Counted from the first letter of the stretch, positions 9,043-18,368 are shown. The stretch: 64,000 bases of DNA from WTFY01 sp965214675 (GCA_965214675.1 OZ243969.1:1550001-1614000); one strand, 5' to 3'. Numbers and translations: made by a program. Notes: generated by a model from the letters alone, not told the origin.

Positions 9043-10335
9043 TCAGGTCCCGTCAGGTGCCAGGGCATCGAGCAGATGGCCAAGCGCTTCAATGCAAAAT
9101 ACGGAGGTCACGGCCTCGGCGCCATGTCCGATCTGCCCGACTGTGCCAAACCTCAGCGACTGGTCTCCGAAGGCGAGAAGCTCCGGCCAGCTACCGTCCT
9201 CGTGCTGGGCATCGATGAACTGCTGTGCCAGGCGTTTCACATCGATGCGCTCAAGACTGCCCATATGGGCCAGCGCCGTGACCGCCTGTGCACTCTGAAG
9301 GAGGTTGCCAAATTCACCCTGGGCATCGCGCAAGCCGAGGATCCTGTCAGCCAGCACCGGGCGCAGGGACTCGAGGGCCGGGCGGGCACGCAGCATCGCA
9401 CGGGTAATCGCATAGTAGATGGTGGCCGTATCGGGATACCACTTGGATGAATCCTTGAGACGATCTTCGCGGACCAGGGTTTCCAGCCATTGCTGGGCAT
9501 CGCGGGTCTCCGGGCAATCACCGAGGTAGGCGATGACATTCGCATTGACCACGGGGTCCGCCTCAATCCTGAATTTTTTCACCACATCGGGTTCGTGGTC
9601 GCCCAGCACCCAGGTCATGAAACGCCCGTGTGCATCGCGATTCGCAAGGATTTGCGCCACGTTCCTGCGAAGCGCGATCCAGGGGTGTGTGTCGATGATC
9701 AGCGAACACAGCGCGGTACTGTCCAGGTCCAGCGGCAGGTGGCGGTAATAGCGCCACAGCCCGGGATACTCCATGGTATCCGCAAGGTAGGCCCGGGTGG
9801 CGTCGCACAGGGCGCGCGCATCCTTACAGTTCTCAAGGGCCTGCACGCAAAGGGCCGAGATAAAGGGGGGGCATTCGAAATGACGCGGTATATCGGGATC
9901 GGCGACGTTGAACCGGATGCAGTGCCAGGCCCCGCTTTCATCGATCGTGGACTGCAGGAACGCCAGACTTCGCCGGATGCTTTCGCTCCCTACACTTTCC
10001 AAATCTTCGTCACTTACGGCGTTCGTGCGGGAAGGAGCCGGCGGACGGCGCGGCGGCGCCGGGTCGTGCATGGTCTTGCGCAGGAACGCGAGCGAGGTCG
10101 CACCGGTTCTTGCTTCCTCGCGCTCGGCCGGGCTGTACCGGTCGCGCGGCGCCAGCACCAGGTGCGTATCCATAAAGGTTTCCTCGTGTACGCACACCGC
10201 GTACTCCTCGGGCAGGCTCACCCCGAATTCCTCCTCGATGACCCGCCTGGGATTATCGACAAGACGCTTTCGAAAGGCCGGATCCTCGCCGGCTTTCTTG
10301 AGGAGGGAGGCGGTGCGCTCGATGGGTTTGTTCAT
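9043..10335 (-). CDS. NHLP leader fused to a terpene-cyclase-like alpha/alpha toroid
   Basis: A 430-aa fusion. Residues ~10-65 are an NHLP leader clearly like that of the precursor at 7527 (FRKRLVDNPRR; VHEETFMDTHLVLAP). A Pro-rich linker (~91-102) follows. Residues ~115-430 carry helical-barrel repeats of the prenyltransferase/squalene-hopene-cyclase type: SLAFLQSTIDESGAW, LDLDSTALCSLI, RDAHGRFMTW, GLRDAQGEFGN, DAQHEDGSWPE, AVTSVFCIEAL. DLDSTA (203-208) sits where class II terpene cyclases have the acidic DxDD-T-A motif, with the last Asp replaced by Ser. The start is ATG 10335 after GGAAAG; an upstream in-frame extension overlaps the ABC gene and is not credible. The leader may dock it on the leader-binding cyclodehydratase or the exporter. 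No class I terpene synthase or isoprenoid gene is nearby. Confidence 0.85.
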   Translation of the reverse strand: MNKPIERTASLLKKAGEDPAFRKRLVDNPRRVIEEEFGVSLPEEYAVCVHEETFMDTHLVLAPRDRYSPAEREEARTGATSLAFLRKTMHDPAPPRRPPAPSRTNAVSDEDLESVGSESIRRSLAFLQSTIDESGAWHCIRFNVADPDIPRHFECPPFISALCVQALENCKDARALCDATRAYLADTMEYPGLWRYYRHLPLDLDSTALCSLIIDTHPWIALRRNVAQILANRDAHGRFMTWVLGDHEPDVVKKFRIEADPVVNANVIAYLGDCPETRDAQQWLETLVREDRLKDSSKWYPDTATIYYAITRAMLRARPALESLRPVLADRILGLRDAQGEFGNLLQSAQAVTALAHMGSLERIDVKRLAQQFIDAQHEDGSWPELLAFGDQSLRFGTVGQIGHGAEAVTSVFCIEALGHLLDALAPDGT

Positions 10336-10351
10336 GAATGTCTTTCCAAAG

Positions 10352-13294
10352 TCAGGCGATCTGCCGCTTGACCAAGTCCTTGAACACGCCCTCCTGCTCC
10401 ATGAGTTCGTTAAAGGCGCCGCTTTGCACCACTTTGCCGGCCTGCAGCACGTAGATGCGGTCTGCCGCTTCCAGCGTGGACAGGCGGTGCGCAATGACGA
10501 GCCGGGTCGAGGTCAGGTCGGTCAGGTTGCCCATGACGTTGGCCTGGTTTTCATTATCCAGCCAGTTGGTGGCCTCGTCCAGCAGCATGATCCGCGGCTT
10601 GCCAATCACCGAGCGGGCAATGGTGACGCGCTGGCTCTCCCCGCCCGAGAGCACCGAGCCGCTGGTGCCCACCATGGTCATCATGCCCATCGGCATGCTC
10701 TTGATTTCCTTTTCGATTTCGGCAATGCGCGCGGCACCCCAGACTTCTTCGGTCGCCACCTCGTCATGGTGGCTGACCATGTTGTCCCAGATATCAAGCG
10801 GATGGAGCCCCACGGATTGCGGTACCGCACCGATCTTGCGGCGCAGCTGTCGCAGGTTGAGGTGACGCAGGTCGCGCCCGTCGTAGTACACCGCGCCCGC
10901 GCTCGGTCGGTCGATGCCGAGTGCGAGCCGGAACAGGGTGCTCTTGCCGGCCCCGGACTCCCCGGCAATGGCAATGAACTCGCCCGGATGGGCGTGGATC
11001 GTGACATCGTCCAGGATCAGTGGGCCGTCGGGGTCGTAGCGAAAGGAGATGCGGTCAAACAAAACGTCACCGCCCAGGTACTTGACCGGCTCTCCATGGG
11101 ATTCTGTTTCTGGGATGGCGCCAAGCAGCGGGCGCATCTGCTCGAAGGCCGGCAACAGGCCGGCCAGGGCACCGAAGGACTCGCCGAGGCGCGCGAGGGC
11201 GGTCTGGAAGACGATAAAGACCAGGTAGATGATCAGAAAATCACCGACCGGGAGGTGGCGCGCGCCGCTTGTCATCACGGCAAACAGCAGCACACCGGCA
11301 GCCAGGAAGGGCAGCGCGGCCGAGAATGCCCGCGCATGCCCCTCGATGGCGCCAAGTCCGAGTTCGGCACGCTTTTGCACGCGGTAATCCTGCGCCCACA
11401 TGGCAAAGGCCGAACCTTCCGCGTTTTCCACGCGCAGCTTGGAGAAGCCGCCGACGATCTGGAACAGGCGCGCGGTGACGCGCCGGGCCGCATGGATCAT
11501 GCGCCCGTACGGGGCGATCTGCGATACGCCGATGAGGACGGTGACCAGCAGCGAGACCAGGCTGAAGACCAGCGCGACAGTGCCAAGCGTCGCATCAAGG
11601 AAGAAGATGACGGCAAATACCGGCAGCAGGAAAATAACCGACAGGACACTGTCGGCGATGACGGTGCGCAGGCCATCACGAAGATTCTGGAACGTCATTC
11701 CCGACATCGCCAGGTCGCCGGACGAACGCCGATGCAGCACGCCGGCGGGCAGGCGCATGAGGCGGTCCCAGAAGGCCGCTTCTGCACGCGAGGCCGAGCG
11801 TCCCTCAAGGCGCATCATCGCCGTACTCTGCAACAGGTGCAGCAGGGCCCCGAGCACTCCGGCGCCTGCCAGGGCCAGGGCCACGGCATGAATCGCACCG
11901 AGCGCACCGCTAGTGGCAATTTCATGGGCGACGAAGCCAAGCGCGAGTGCCGGCAACAGCTGGATCAGACCCAGCGGCAGCCCGGCAAGCACCAGCCGGC
12001 CGACATCGGCTGCCGAGCCGCGCAAGGCGACGGCCAGCAGATCCGTCGGTTTGGCGTGCTCAAACGGCAACGGCCTGTAGAACGTCCAGGCAAACTCCTG
12101 CAAGGCCTGGGCGCGATCCTCGTTGATGCGCACACGGTGCTTGCTGATCGGGTCGATTTGCCGGTAGCTCCCGAACGTGGCAGGCAGCAGTACCACCGGT
12201 TGACCACTGTCGGCCTCAAAGCCCAGCAGGGCATTGCTGTCGCCGCGCCACCAGCGATCCTCGGCACGCAGGCGCACGCGCCGGGCACGCACGCCGGAGG
12301 CATCGAGCACGTCGATGAGCCTGAGCGCCGGTGCCGAAGGGCCGGTGCGCTCAGGGATAGTGAATTCGATGCCCTCGTGGCGGCCGATGATTTGCAGGGC
12401 CTGCGCCAGGGCGACATCCTCTGCGCCTGCATCGCGTTCAACCGGCTCATCGTAGAGGTTGAACAGGTGCTGGCGGGCGGATTTCTCGGCCGCATGCAGG
12501 CTCGTGGTACGTGCGCGCTCGAGATTCGCATCATCGACCACGGCAAGTCGTCGGTTCAGGCGTTCCAGCGTGAACGCCACGGCATGAAAATACTTCAGCG
12601 CCGCCACCAGGCGGCCTTGTTGTGCCAGCGTTTGCGTGGATTCGCACACCAGCGTAGCGTCCTCGAACACGGTCAGCCAACTGGTTCGGGTCAGTGGCAG
12701 CAACCCTTCATGGGAGCTGCTGACCTCGGCGAGTTCCGCCGGGTCGACGATATCCATGAACAGGGCGGCTGCACCCGGAGCAGGGGACACCCAGACAACA
12801 TCGCGATGCACGGACAGCGTGGCCGGCCCCTCGACCGGCATCGAACCGGGTTCAGCCAGCGCACTCGGTCGTGGGCACGGCGTGGCAAAACGCGAAAGCG
12901 TGTCTGTCATCGCATTCAGCCAGGCATCGCTTTGTTCGGCGAGCTCACCAGGATGCACCTTGGACAGCAGTGAGGCCGGCAGGCGTTTCAGTACGGTGTC
13001 GGGCAATCCCTTGGCCACCAGGCTGAGCGTGGTGCCGTCCTGGTGCTCCTGTACATCCTGTGCCACCCCCGGCACGAACCAGCCCGCTTCGCGGGTCAGC
13101 AGGTGCTTTGGTGCGGCCTGCTCCTCGCCGTCCTTGTACTCGACCAAAAACAGGTTGACGGCACCACGATCAATGAACCAGATACTGTCCGGATCATCGA
13201 GTTTCACCGGCAGATTGCCGGCGCAGGGCACTACCGTTCCCAGGCGAACGGCGAGTTCGGCGATCGACGAGTAGACCGGCTGGACGTTCTGCAT
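10352..13294 (-). CDS. NHLM-system ABC transporter without peptidase domain
   Basis: A 980-aa membrane ATPase. The long N-terminal region (~1-400) includes a cyclic-nucleotide-binding-like beta-rich start (SIWFIDRGAVNLFLVEYKDG) and no C39 cysteine. It is followed by about six membrane spans (~425-700) and an ATPase with Walker A GESGAGKST (~785), signature LSGGESQRV (~885), Walker B RIMLLDEATN and H-loop IAHRLST. This architecture matches the ABC ATP-binding partner of NHLM bacteriocin export systems. Its start overlaps the stop of the peptidase-ABC gene (TGATG), so the two are translationally coupled and probably form a heterodimer. Confidence 0.9.
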   Translation of the reverse strand: MQNVQPVYSSIAELAVRLGTVVPCAGNLPVKLDDPDSIWFIDRGAVNLFLVEYKDGEEQAAPKHLLTREAGWFVPGVAQDVQEHQDGTTLSLVAKGLPDTVLKRLPASLLSKVHPGELAEQSDAWLNAMTDTLSRFATPCPRPSALAEPGSMPVEGPATLSVHRDVVWVSPAPGAAALFMDIVDPAELAEVSSSHEGLLPLTRTSWLTVFEDATLVCESTQTLAQQGRLVAALKYFHAVAFTLERLNRRLAVVDDANLERARTTSLHAAEKSARQHLFNLYDEPVERDAGAEDVALAQALQIIGRHEGIEFTIPERTGPSAPALRLIDVLDASGVRARRVRLRAEDRWWRGDSNALLGFEADSGQPVVLLPATFGSYRQIDPISKHRVRINEDRAQALQEFAWTFYRPLPFEHAKPTDLLAVALRGSAADVGRLVLAGLPLGLIQLLPALALGFVAHEIATSGALGAIHAVALALAGAGVLGALLHLLQSTAMMRLEGRSASRAEAAFWDRLMRLPAGVLHRRSSGDLAMSGMTFQNLRDGLRTVIADSVLSVIFLLPVFAVIFFLDATLGTVALVFSLVSLLVTVLIGVSQIAPYGRMIHAARRVTARLFQIVGGFSKLRVENAEGSAFAMWAQDYRVQKRAELGLGAIEGHARAFSAALPFLAAGVLLFAVMTSGARHLPVGDFLIIYLVFIVFQTALARLGESFGALAGLLPAFEQMRPLLGAIPETESHGEPVKYLGGDVLFDRISFRYDPDGPLILDDVTIHAHPGEFIAIAGESGAGKSTLFRLALGIDRPSAGAVYYDGRDLRHLNLRQLRRKIGAVPQSVGLHPLDIWDNMVSHHDEVATEEVWGAARIAEIEKEIKSMPMGMMTMVGTSGSVLSGGESQRVTIARSVIGKPRIMLLDEATNWLDNENQANVMGNLTDLTSTRLVIAHRLSTLEAADRIYVLQAGKVVQSGAFNELMEQEGVFKDLVKRQIA

Positions 13295-15504
13295 CAGCCC
13301 GACTTGACCAGCTTGTAGTAGGTACCGTCACGGTCCTCGATCAGCGCATCGTGCGTGCCGCGCTGCACAACGGCACCCTTGTCGAGAACGATGATCTCGT
13401 CGCAATCGCGCACCGTGCTCAGCCGATGTGCGATGATCAGGCAGGTCACGCCGCGTCGGCGCAAGGCATCATCGACGTATTCCTCGGTCGCGGCATCGAG
13501 CGCACTGGTTGCCTCGTCCAGGATGAGTATGGTCGGGTTGCCGACCAGCGCGCGGGCAATCTCCAGGCGCTGGCGCTGTCCGCCGCTGAAGTTCACCCCG
13601 CCTTCATCAACAAGGGTGGCATAGCCTTGCGGCCTGAGAAGGATTTCATCATGGATCTGGGCATCACGGGTGGCCGCGAAGATGGTTTCATCCGGAATGG
13701 CCGTATTCCACAAGGTGATGTTGTCGCGCAGCGATGCCGAGAACAGCACGACCTCCTGATCCACCATGGAGATGGACTGGCGCAGCACTTCCTCGGGAAT
13801 GGCATCGCGCAGGTGCCCGTCGAACAGGATCTCGCCCGACCAGGGTTGATATACCCCGGACACCAGGCACGCCAGGGTCGACTTGCCGGAGCCGCTCGGG
13901 CCGACCACGGCGACACGCTGGCCCGGCTTGATGTTGAGGCTGAAGTCCTTCAACAGGGGTGGGCGGCTCTTGTTGAAGCCGAAGGTCACCTCGCGCAACT
14001 CGAGCTGACCGGTCAGTTGCAGGCGGCCCTTGAACGTTGGAATGGACTCTGATTCCGGGGACCGTCGTGCGATCACCGGGTCTTCGGTGGCCTTGGAGAC
14101 ATCCTCGAGTCGCTGCAGGTCGGTTTCCAGGGCCTGGCGCTGGTCGGCGAACTCGAGGAACTGACCGACCGGTGACAGGAACATCTCTGCCAGGATATAG
14201 AACCCGACCAGAGTCCCCAGCGTCATTTCCCCTGCCATCACCAGGCTTGCACCGACGCCCAGGATCACGGCGGCGCGCAGGATGGCCACCAGGCCCGGCA
14301 GCGCGCCATTGAGCGCACCCAGCTCGGCATAGTGCTGGCGCGCTTCCAGTTCACGCGCCTGCTGGCCGCTCCAGCGTGAAAAAAACCGGTCATCCGCACC
14401 GGTCATGCGCAAGGTGTCCGCATGCGAGAGCATCTGCATACCGACACCAATCAACAAGCCCTGTTCACGGCGCATCGCGTGGATGCGAACCGTGCGCAGC
14501 GAATTCAGGAAATGCACCAGCGCACCGTGCGCCAGTGCCAGCAACAGCACCAGCAGGGTCAGCCAGACATCGTAGACCAGCATCACCACGAGCAGCACCA
14601 CACTCATCACCATATCGATGATCAGCACCAGAAACTGGTCCGTCAGGTTTTTCGCAATGCGGTCGATGGACGAGACCCGGTCGGTCAGATCACCGGTGAG
14701 ACGGTGTTCGAAGAACTCGACCGGCAGGCGCAGCAGTCGCGACAGGCCCCGGTTGTAGCCAATTACCGAAATGCGCACCGCCAGGCGCTTCAAAAACCGG
14801 TGCTTGAGCAGGGACAGGACATAGACCAGCACACCGCCGCCGAACAAGGCAGTCACCAGACTGCCCCAGGTGCCGTGGTTCTCCAGCACATCGTCCACGA
14901 AAATGCCGATCGTGGCGGGAATGATCAGGGCCAGCACGGTGACCATGAACGCACAGGCCAGCATCGCTGCGATCACCGTCCAGGCGCCGGCCAGCAGCTG
15001 GGTCAGTTGCGTGAACAGGCCCGGGGGCTGGCCGCCGGGTTCGAAATTCTCGCCACGCTTGAACCGCAGCGCGATGCCGCTGTAGCTCTTCTCGAACTCC
15101 TCGACAGACACCCGGCGGTGTCCTGTGGACGGGTCGTTGAGGTAGAAATAGTGTTCATCGAAGCCTTCAAGGACCAGGAAGTGGCTGAACTGCCAGAACA
15201 GGATGGCCGGCATTGGCAGCATTCTCAACGACTCTGCGCGCACACTGAGCCCGCTGCATTCAAGCCCGTAGTGGCGCGAGGCGCGCAGCAGGCTCGCGGC
15301 ACTGCTGCCGTCGCGGCTGACCTCGCATTTCTCGCGCAATTCGGTCAGCGGCACCCAGCGCCCGAAGTAGGCCAGTACGCTGCCGAGGCTGGCGGCACCA
15401 CATTCCGAGGCGTGCATCTGCAGCAGGACGGGTGTCGTGACCCGTTGCTTCAAGGCCTCCGGGGCGGCCTTATCACCCGCCCCTTTTGCAGCGCCTGGTG
15501 CCAC
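13294..15504 (-). CDS. NHLM-system peptidase-containing ABC exporter (C39)
   Basis: A 736-aa bacteriocin-type exporter that should cleave the leader and export the core. The N-terminal C39 peptidase has all three expected residues: Cys35 in QMHASECGAASL, His108 in FWQFSHFLVL and Asp124 in YLNDPSTG. Six membrane spans follow (~175-440), then an ATPase with Walker A GPSGSGKST (~535), FSGGQRQRLEIARAL, ILILDEATSALD and IIAHRLSTV. The SAG/L junction of the precursor at 7527 is the likely cut site. It overlaps the next gene by one base and starts one base after the HlyD-like gene ends. Confidence 0.93.
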   Translation of the reverse strand: MAPGAAKGAGDKAAPEALKQRVTTPVLLQMHASECGAASLGSVLAYFGRWVPLTELREKCEVSRDGSSAASLLRASRHYGLECSGLSVRAESLRMLPMPAILFWQFSHFLVLEGFDEHYFYLNDPSTGHRRVSVEEFEKSYSGIALRFKRGENFEPGGQPPGLFTQLTQLLAGAWTVIAAMLACAFMVTVLALIIPATIGIFVDDVLENHGTWGSLVTALFGGGVLVYVLSLLKHRFLKRLAVRISVIGYNRGLSRLLRLPVEFFEHRLTGDLTDRVSSIDRIAKNLTDQFLVLIIDMVMSVVLLVVMLVYDVWLTLLVLLLALAHGALVHFLNSLRTVRIHAMRREQGLLIGVGMQMLSHADTLRMTGADDRFFSRWSGQQARELEARQHYAELGALNGALPGLVAILRAAVILGVGASLVMAGEMTLGTLVGFYILAEMFLSPVGQFLEFADQRQALETDLQRLEDVSKATEDPVIARRSPESESIPTFKGRLQLTGQLELREVTFGFNKSRPPLLKDFSLNIKPGQRVAVVGPSGSGKSTLACLVSGVYQPWSGEILFDGHLRDAIPEEVLRQSISMVDQEVVLFSASLRDNITLWNTAIPDETIFAATRDAQIHDEILLRPQGYATLVDEGGVNFSGGQRQRLEIARALVGNPTILILDEATSALDAATEEYVDDALRRRGVTCLIIAHRLSTVRDCDEIIVLDKGAVVQRGTHDALIEDRDGTYYKLVKSG

Positions 15505-15505
15505 C

Positions 15506-16057
15506 TTACGAACGCCTCATGCGCACCAGTGCGAGCGGCGATTGGCGGCCGACTTCGATGATGACCCGGCACTTGTGGATGGCCAGGGCCGTTCGATGCG
15601 GGCGTTCATCGAGCAGGATTTCAATGCGGTGCACGGACACCGGCACCTCGGACTCCATCCGCGAGAGGTTCTCTGTCCACGGCACCACGTTGATGGCGCC
15701 GACCCGCCCGCCGAGTGTGCCGGTGACGCCATCGGGCGGGCCGAGCTCGATCACCGCCGGCATGCCGGTGCGGATATCCGGGGCGACATTGCGCTTGATC
15801 CAGACCAGCGCATGCACGGTGCGGCTGTCCGTGAGCACGGTGCTGCCGGGCTCGACCAGCACACCCTCGACCGTGACGCTGCGCGCGATGCCGCCGAACA
15901 GGAGCCAGGCCGTGAGCAGCACCAGCAGGCCGGCGATGGCGGCGACCAGCAGGCGCTCGCGGGGCGTGGAGATGGTCAGCAGCCGGTCAAGTTGTTCGCG
16001 TTCCTCCTTGGCTTCGGCGACCATCTTGTGAAAGGAGTCAAATGGATTATTGAACAT
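15506..16057 (-). CDS. Short HlyD-like NHLM secretion (adaptor) protein
   Basis: A 183-aa protein. A cytoplasmic helix (~1-33) is followed by one membrane span (~36-57) and a periplasmic beta-rich segment (VTVEGVLVEPGSTVLTD, RTVHALVWIKRNVAPDIRTGMPAVIEL, ending SPLALVRMRR). The segment resembles the barrel/lipoyl region of HlyD/MFP adaptors. It lacks the long alpha-helical hairpin of ordinary MFPs (about 400 aa), so it is much shorter than usual. It is first in the minus-strand operon, with AAGGAGG eleven bases before the ATG. It should bridge the ABC exporter to an outer-membrane partner; no TolC-like gene is in the window. Confidence 0.8.
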   Translation of the reverse strand: MFNNPFDSFHKMVAEAKEEREQLDRLLTISTPRERLLVAAIAGLLVLLTAWLLFGGIARSVTVEGVLVEPGSTVLTDSRTVHALVWIKRNVAPDIRTGMPAVIELGPPDGVTGTLGGRVGAINVVPWTENLSRMESEVPVSVHRIEILLDERPHRTALAIHKCRVIIEVGRQSPLALVRMRRS

Positions 16058-16134
16058 GACCGGCAGCAGCCTCCTTATCGGGACCCGGCAAGGATCAGGA
16101 AAATCCCGTGCGGCTTGAAGTGAACATTGCAGTG

Positions 16135-16165
16135 ATTATATGCAATCTCGACCCGGAATGATCAA
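16135..16165 (-). promoter_or_regulatory. Candidate promoter of the RiPP export operon
   Basis: Read on the minus strand: TTGATC, 19-bp spacer, perfect TATAAT, about 78 bp before the ATG of the HlyD-like gene. The spacer is slightly long. It sits in the divergent intergenic region shared with the gene at 16348. Confidence 0.5.
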
Positions 16166-16239
16166 CTTCTTCCTGCAGCGCACCCACAGGGCGAGTATAC
16201 ACCGGTGTGCGCCTCGTGCCGGGTGCATGCGTGGATGAC

Positions 16240-16269
16240 TTCACCTTGTTCAGGCAGTCAGGGTACAAT
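16240..16269 (+). promoter_or_regulatory. Weak candidate promoter for the lipoprotein-sorting gene
   Basis: TTCACC, 18-bp spacer, TACAAT. The -10 is good (5/6) but the -35 is poor. It is placed correctly upstream of the start at 16348. Confidence 0.3.
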
Positions 16270-16347
16270 ACCACGTCCATCGCAGGACCTGTGTACATGC
16301 TTGTCAACCACGAAACTCTCAAGAACCGCAGCCCGGTGCGCGCTACG

Positions 16348-17151
16348 ATGCGCTGCACAGGCATCCTTTCAGTCGGGTTCGCAGCAGCACTCCTGCTTGC
16401 CTGCCCGAGCACAGCGACCCCTGCCGAGGAGTCCGCGCAGGACAAGGGCCTGGGGATTGCTCGTGCCGCCGATGCACTCAACAACGGCTTTGATGATTTC
16501 ACCGCGGCGATGTCGATGGTGTTGCGCGATCGGCAGGGTCGCGAGAGTCTGCGCCAGATGCGCTTCAAGGTGCTCGAGGTGGAAGGCGATGGCGACAAGA
16601 GTCTGTTCGTGTTCGATACGCCTCGCGACGTGGCCGGTACCGCCTTGCTGACGCACGCCCATATCAATACACCGGACGACCAGTGGCTGTACCTGCCGGC
16701 CCTCAAGCGGGTCAAGCGCATCAACTCCTCGAAGCGCTCCGGATCGTTCATGGGCAGCGAGTTTTCCTACGAGGACATGACCACGCCGGAAGTGGACGAA
16801 TACACCCATACGTATCTTCGCGACGAGCCCTGCGGCGAGCTCACCTGCACGGTGGTCGAACAGGTTCCCCTGGACAAGCATTCCGGCTACAGCCGCAAGC
16901 TCGTCTGGCAGGACACCCTTGAGCTTCGCGTCTGGAAGATGGAGTTGTACGATCGCAGGAACTCGCACCTGAAGACGCTCATTTTTGAGGATTACAACCA
17001 GCACCTGGACAAGTTCTGGCGCGCCGGTGTACAGACGATGGAGAACCACCTGACCGGGGCCAGCACGGTGCTGGAATGGACCGATTTCCGGTTCCGGAAC
17101 CCGCTGCACGAAAGCGAATTCACCAAGCCGGCACTACGACGCATACGCTGA
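16348..17151 (+). CDS. Outer-membrane lipoprotein-sorting protein (LolA-like)
   Basis: A 267-aa exported protein of the LolA-like family that accompanies MMPL/RND exporters. The chosen ATG gives a classic signal sequence (MRCTGILSVGFAAALLLAC); the following Cys allows a lipoprotein, though the box is imperfect, and cleavage after TATPA is possible too. Family blocks: AMSMVLRDRQGRES, SLFVFDTPRDVAGTALLTH, WLYLPALKRVKRI, GSFMGSEFSYEDM, and an FRFRNPLHESEFT end. An ATG at 16297 is in frame but adds a non-signal extension. It overlaps the next gene (TGATG). Its usual partner, an RND protein, is present at 2671. Confidence 0.88.
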   Translation: MRCTGILSVGFAAALLLACPSTATPAEESAQDKGLGIARAADALNNGFDDFTAAMSMVLRDRQGRESLRQMRFKVLEVEGDGDKSLFVFDTPRDVAGTALLTHAHINTPDDQWLYLPALKRVKRINSSKRSGSFMGSEFSYEDMTTPEVDEYTHTYLRDEPCGELTCTVVEQVPLDKHSGYSRKLVWQDTLELRVWKMELYDRRNSHLKTLIFEDYNQHLDKFWRAGVQTMENHLTGASTVLEWTDFRFRNPLHESEFTKPALRRIR

Positions 17152-18368
17152 TGCGATGCGCCGGCGCCATGGCCGCTCTCCTTTTACTGGCTGTTGCCGG
17201 TACCACGGCGCACGCACTCGAGGTGACTGGGGACTTGAGCCTGCAGCCGCGCTGGTATCCGCAATCGCCGGCCTGGCCGGGACAGCGCTCGGGCACCGTC
17301 GGGCTGGTCCTGGAACCCACGCTGTACACGGACATCACCGCCGCCGCCAGCGTGACATTGACCCCGTATTACCGCTTCGACAGCGCCGATTCCAGGCGCA
17401 CACACACGGATGTGCGTGAGGCCTACCTGTTGACGTATGGGCAGTGGGGAGAACATGACTGGGAACTGCGCCTGGGCGTGGATCGCGTATTCTGGGGCGT
17501 GGCCGAGGTGCACAACCTGGTGGACATCATCAACCAGGTGGACCTCGTCGAACACCCGCGCGACCGGCCCAAGCTGGGTCAGCCGATGGCCCACCTGACG
17601 CTGTCCGGGGACTGGGGCCTGGCCGAGGCGTTCGTGCTGCCGTACCACCGAAAGCGCACCTACCCGGGGCACAAGGGGCGCATGCGATCGAGACACTCCA
17701 TCGATGAGGACGCCCTCTACGAGAGCGGCGCGAGAGCACGCCACGTGGACGCCGCCTTTCGCTACAGCCACGCCGTGGGCGTGCTGGATTTCGCCCTCAG
17801 CTCCTTTATCGGAACCAGCCGCGAACCGTCCTTCGTGGCACAGGCGCGCACCCCGACGGACCTGTCCCTGGTGCCGTATTACGGACAGATCCGCCAGTAC
17901 GGAATCGATGCGCAGCTCACCACCGAACCCTGGTTGTACAAGCTGGAAGCCATTTACCGCACGGATGCACGCAACCTGCTCGGCCAGGAAGAGGATTACG
18001 GCGCCTTCATCGTCGGTCTCGAGCGTGCGCTCTACGGGGTATATGATTCGCGCGCGGACCTGACCCTGCTGGCCGAGTGGTTGTACGATGAGCGCGGCGA
18101 GCGGGCGCTCAGTGCCTGGCAGCATGACCTGTTCCTGTCCGGGTTTCTATCGCTCAACGATGTCCCGGGCACAGAGATCCTGGTCGGACTGCTGAGCGAT
18201 TTGCGTTATGAAACCCGTGTCCTGAACATGGAGCTCAAACGCCGCCTGCAGGGCAACTGGTCGATGCGCCTGGAGACCTTTGTGAACCTGCAGGTCGACC
18301 GCAAGGATTTGACCTACGACGGGCAGCGCGACAGTTTTGTCGGCGCAGAACTTACCTACAGCTTCTGA
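17151..18368 (+). CDS. DUF1302-like outer-membrane beta-barrel protein
   Basis: A 405-aa protein with a signal peptide (MRCAGAMAALLLLAVAGTTAHA) followed by beta-strand-rich sequence with many alternating aromatic residues (SVTLTPYYRFDSADSRRTHT, WELRLGVDRVFWGVAEVHNL, YGAFIVGLERALYGVYD). It ends in FVGAELTYSF, the aromatic C-terminus recognised by the BAM complex. The DUF1302-type assignment rests on its place after the LolA-like gene and on the RVFWG..E.....D..N block. Its ATG overlaps the upstream stop, so both are translated together. It probably forms the outer-membrane station of the RND/LolA-like route. Confidence 0.82.
   Translation: MRCAGAMAALLLLAVAGTTAHALEVTGDLSLQPRWYPQSPAWPGQRSGTVGLVLEPTLYTDITAAASVTLTPYYRFDSADSRRTHTDVREAYLLTYGQWGEHDWELRLGVDRVFWGVAEVHNLVDIINQVDLVEHPRDRPKLGQPMAHLTLSGDWGLAEAFVLPYHRKRTYPGHKGRMRSRHSIDEDALYESGARARHVDAAFRYSHAVGVLDFALSSFIGTSREPSFVAQARTPTDLSLVPYYGQIRQYGIDAQLTTEPWLYKLEAIYRTDARNLLGQEEDYGAFIVGLERALYGVYDSRADLTLLAEWLYDERGERALSAWQHDLFLSGFLSLNDVPGTEILVGLLSDLRYETRVLNMELKRRLQGNWSMRLETFVNLQVDRKDLTYDGQRDSFVGAELTYSF

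Noticed and set aside
9043..10335. Toroid protein as a genuine class II terpene cyclase
   Set aside because: The acid motif is DLDSTA rather than DxDD and no isoprenoid genes are nearby; described only as cyclase-like.
9908..12973. 1021-codon plus-strand frame
   Set aside because: Shadow of the ABC and toroid genes, which have clear motifs on the other strand; the product is Arg/His/Gln-rich and without family motifs.
14422..15561. 379-codon plus-strand frame rich in His/Gln
   Set aside because: Antisense to the C39 peptidase-ABC exporter.
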